Assembly (NCBI RefSeq): GCF_947491795.1
Contig: NZ_CANLKW010000002.1
Location: 422,001-486,000, forward strand
DNA length: 64,000 bases
From: an uncultured Roseobacter sp.
GTDB taxonomy: Bacteria; Pseudomonadota; Alphaproteobacteria; Rhodobacterales; Rhodobacteraceae
Direction of reading: 5' to 3'
Shown: positions 62,690 through 64,000 of the stretch, in pieces
Layout of the letters: the number at the start of each line of letters is the position of its first letter
Numbering within the stretch: the first letter of the stretch is position 1
Position numbers and translations under genes: made by a program
Notes under the pieces: generated by a model
Seen by the model: only the letters and a program-made list of their open reading frames with translations
Databases searched by the model: none
What the model was told of the DNA's origin: nothing

Positions 62690-63283
62690 TCAGCCTCTGG
62701 GCAAATTGGCATTTCTTCCGGCGAGAATGACGCTGATCGTATATGCTTTTTCGGGAGACAGACTTGTCATGATACCTGCTGCTGCGTCGGGTCGCATTCG
62801 GCCCAGGAATCCAGCTGCAAAGGCAGGCTCCATTTCCTCAAACAATGCCGCGGCGTCTTTGGGTTTCATGTTTTCATAAACCGCAGTCAGTTTTGATACA
62901 TCGTCTTCTGCAGCGGTATCGGCCACAGCCATCAGAGATCTCAGCGATTCTTCTGCTTTTTGGAGCGACTGCAGGCGTTTTTCGATCTCAGCATCCGCCA
63001 CTTCCAGAGCTTTGGCACGCACAGCCATCTGACGTTCGCGCTCTTTCAGTTTTTCTTCCCGTTTCTGGAATGCCTCAAGCATCAGCGCCAGGCTCTCACG
63101 GCTGGTTACCGGTGTCTGTTCGGGCCTGGCTTCTTCTTCTGGCATGGTCTCGGCGACTTTGGGCTCAATCGCGACAGCCTGACCCGCGCTCATCCCGATT
63201 CTGATACCTGCCGATCCCAGAAACAGAAAACAAATCAGCAGAACGGACCCTTTGCCGTTTTTTCTGGAAAACATCTTTTTCAT
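62690..63283 (-). CDS. motE: MotE-like protein (signal anchor, coiled coil, MgtE-N-like domain)
   Basis: Protein of 197 residues with an N-terminal hydrophobic segment (about 13-33), a long coiled coil (about 70-118: FQKREEKLKERERQMAVRAK) and a C-terminal domain like the MgtE N-domain (AAALFEEMEPAFAAGFLGRM, then AAAGIMTSLSPEKAYTIS). This matches MotE, shown in Sinorhizobium meliloti to be a periplasmic chaperone for MotC. Here it overlaps the small membrane protein gene by one base and is followed by motA after 66 bases. Confidence 0.75.
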   Translation of the reverse strand: MKKMFSRKNGKGSVLLICFLFLGSAGIRIGMSAGQAVAIEPKVAETMPEEEARPEQTPVTSRESLALMLEAFQKREEKLKERERQMAVRAKALEVADAEIEKRLQSLQKAEESLRSLMAVADTAAEDDVSKLTAVYENMKPKDAAALFEEMEPAFAAGFLGRMRPDAAAGIMTSLSPEKAYTISVILAGRNANLPRG

Positions 63284-63672
63284 TACTGCGCTACCGCCCC
63301 CCTGTGACGCACAAACATTGGCTCACCACCAGCCTGTGCCTGTGCAGGAGCCTGCGCTGCAACGGCTGGCTCTGATCGTGCAGGCACGTCTGGAATGTCA
63401 TGCATCGACGCCATCTGGAGCTCGAGACGCTGAGCCATTTTCTCTGCCCGGGTGGTCAGATCAGTCAGTGTTTCTGCAGAGCCTGCCGCAGTTGCCTGAG
63501 CTGCATCCAGCGTTTTGGTAAGGTCGTCCACCTGCGCCGACAGCACAGCAACTGCGCCGCCGACACCCTTTTCAAGGTCATTGAACCGGTTGAGACGCCG
63601 ACCCAGAATAAAGCAGTAGATTGCCGCTCCCAAAGCGCCTGCCCCAAGAAAAATATCTGCAATCAGTTCCAT
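63283..63672 (-). CDS. Small membrane protein of the flagellar cluster (DUF6468-like)
   Basis: Protein of 129 residues with one N-terminal membrane segment (about 5-24, then FILGRRLNRF), a helical segment to about residue 85 and a disordered Pro/Ala-rich tail. The layout resembles a small alphaproteobacterial family found beside fliL/fliM and motE; the link to DUF6468 is tentative. It lies between the second fliL and motE-like genes in one tight operon, so a basal-body or stator role is likely. Confidence 0.55.
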   Translation of the reverse strand: MELIADIFLGAGALGAAIYCFILGRRLNRFNDLEKGVGGAVAVLSAQVDDLTKTLDAAQATAAGSAETLTDLTTRAEKMAQRLELQMASMHDIPDVPARSEPAVAAQAPAQAQAGGEPMFVRHRGAVAQ

Positions 63673-63682
63673 TTCTGTCTCC

Positions 63683-64000
63683 TTACTGAAGCACGAATTC
63701 CATAACGAGGAGGTCTGACACCCGCCCCGGACCTACAACAATCTGCACACGTCGCAGCATCTGGGCGCGAAGCTTGTTCAGCGCCGCCGCTTCTTCCAGA
63801 TCACTCAATTCCACCGCGCGCAGATAAGTGTTCAGAACATCAACAACACGCGGCATCAGCTGTTCGACTTCGTCTGTATATTTTTTGCTGACCTCCAGCT
63901 CTCCGCGAAACCGCAGGTAGCGGTTAGTGCTGTGGGAAGGCAGGGAAATTGTCAGCTGATCCATGGGGATAAACGCAACTGTCGGCTCGGCCACTTCATC
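63683..64000 (-). CDS. fliL: FliL-family protein, second copy (5' part outside window)
   Basis: Only the last 105 residues are inside the window. They form the periplasmic FliL domain: DQLTISLPSHSTNRYLRFRG, then KKYTDEVEQLMPRVVDVLNT, ending VSDLLVMEFVLQ. The N-terminal membrane segment must lie beyond the right edge. It is more typical of classical FliL than the copy at 53.2 kb and lies upstream of motE-motA, so it may be the principal one. Confidence 0.85.
   Translation of the reverse strand, partial: DEVAEPTVAFIPMDQLTISLPSHSTNRYLRFRGELEVSKKYTDEVEQLMPRVVDVLNTYLRAVELSDLEEAAALNKLRAQMLRRVQIVVGPGRVSDLLVMEFVLQ

Noticed and set aside
1..64000. Mobile elements, CRISPR arrays, tRNA or rRNA genes
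   Set aside because: Looked for by eye in gaps and gene ends; no transposase, regular repeat array, or tRNA-like cloverleaf was found.

Overview
The window is an alphaproteobacterial chromosome segment, most likely from the Roseobacter group of Rhodobacteraceae. This rests on long, class-specific versions of SerC, SerA and RlmN, a mutM / ubiE-ubiB arrangement, a serC-leader RNA in front of serC-serA, a fliC-flaF-flbT unit, a rod-binding FlgJ-like protein without a muramidase domain, and a separate SltF-like transglycosylase. The genus is an inference. I see no tRNA, rRNA, CRISPR array, insertion sequence or prophage. Coding density is very high, and the only gene-poor stretch above 300 bases is about 58.85-59.50 kb.

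Left part (0-27 kb), housekeeping and metabolism: partial mutM and a small membrane protein; ubiE-ubiB (ubiquinone); a biosynthetic-type thiolase; a cupin-fused XRE regulator followed by kbl-tdh (threonine to glycine plus acetyl-CoA); a PPP-type phosphatase; the divergent serine locus serC-serA / serB; a YCII-like protein; a class 3 (Rhizobium-type) L-asparaginase; an IalB-like exported protein; rlmN with a Tat-exported thioredoxin-fold protein; a LOG-family protein; dapD and dapE flanking two unknown genes; a DUF2064 transferase; rnr; a GST and a WYL regulator; and an MltB-type transglycosylase.

Middle part (27-41 kb), two adjacent polyamine-type uptake loci. The first, on the minus strand, has ATPase, binding protein, a DUF1330 protein, two enlarged permeases and an LprI-like protein, with ATGA overlaps at several junctions. 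The second is a catabolic unit: a class III aminotransferase and a GntR regulator on the minus strand face potF-potG-potH-potI plus an FAD amine oxidoreductase on the plus strand. Two similar palindromes centred on TGATCA lie in front of the aminotransferase and in front of potF and probably bind the GntR protein. The set suggests putrescine import followed by transamination or oxidation.

Right part (41-64 kb), a flagellar cluster: flgD and fliK; flgJ-like and flgN; fliC, flaF, flbT and a duplicated DUF1217 protein; fliI; flgB-flgC-fliE-fliQ-flgF-flgG-flgA-flgH-fliL; a small coiled-coil protein with flhB-fliR-flhA-sltF; then a large periplasmic protein, motA, a MotE-like protein, a small membrane protein and a second, partial FliL. 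Other flagellar genes (flgE, flgI, flgK, flgL, fliF, fliP, motB) are not in the window, so the cluster must continue past the right edge or be completed elsewhere.

The least explained items are the two polyamine-type permeases with large extra modules, the 750-residue periplasmic protein coupled to motA beside a MotE-like protein, the Tdh that has lost all four structural zinc cysteines, and the two unknown genes between dapD and dapE.
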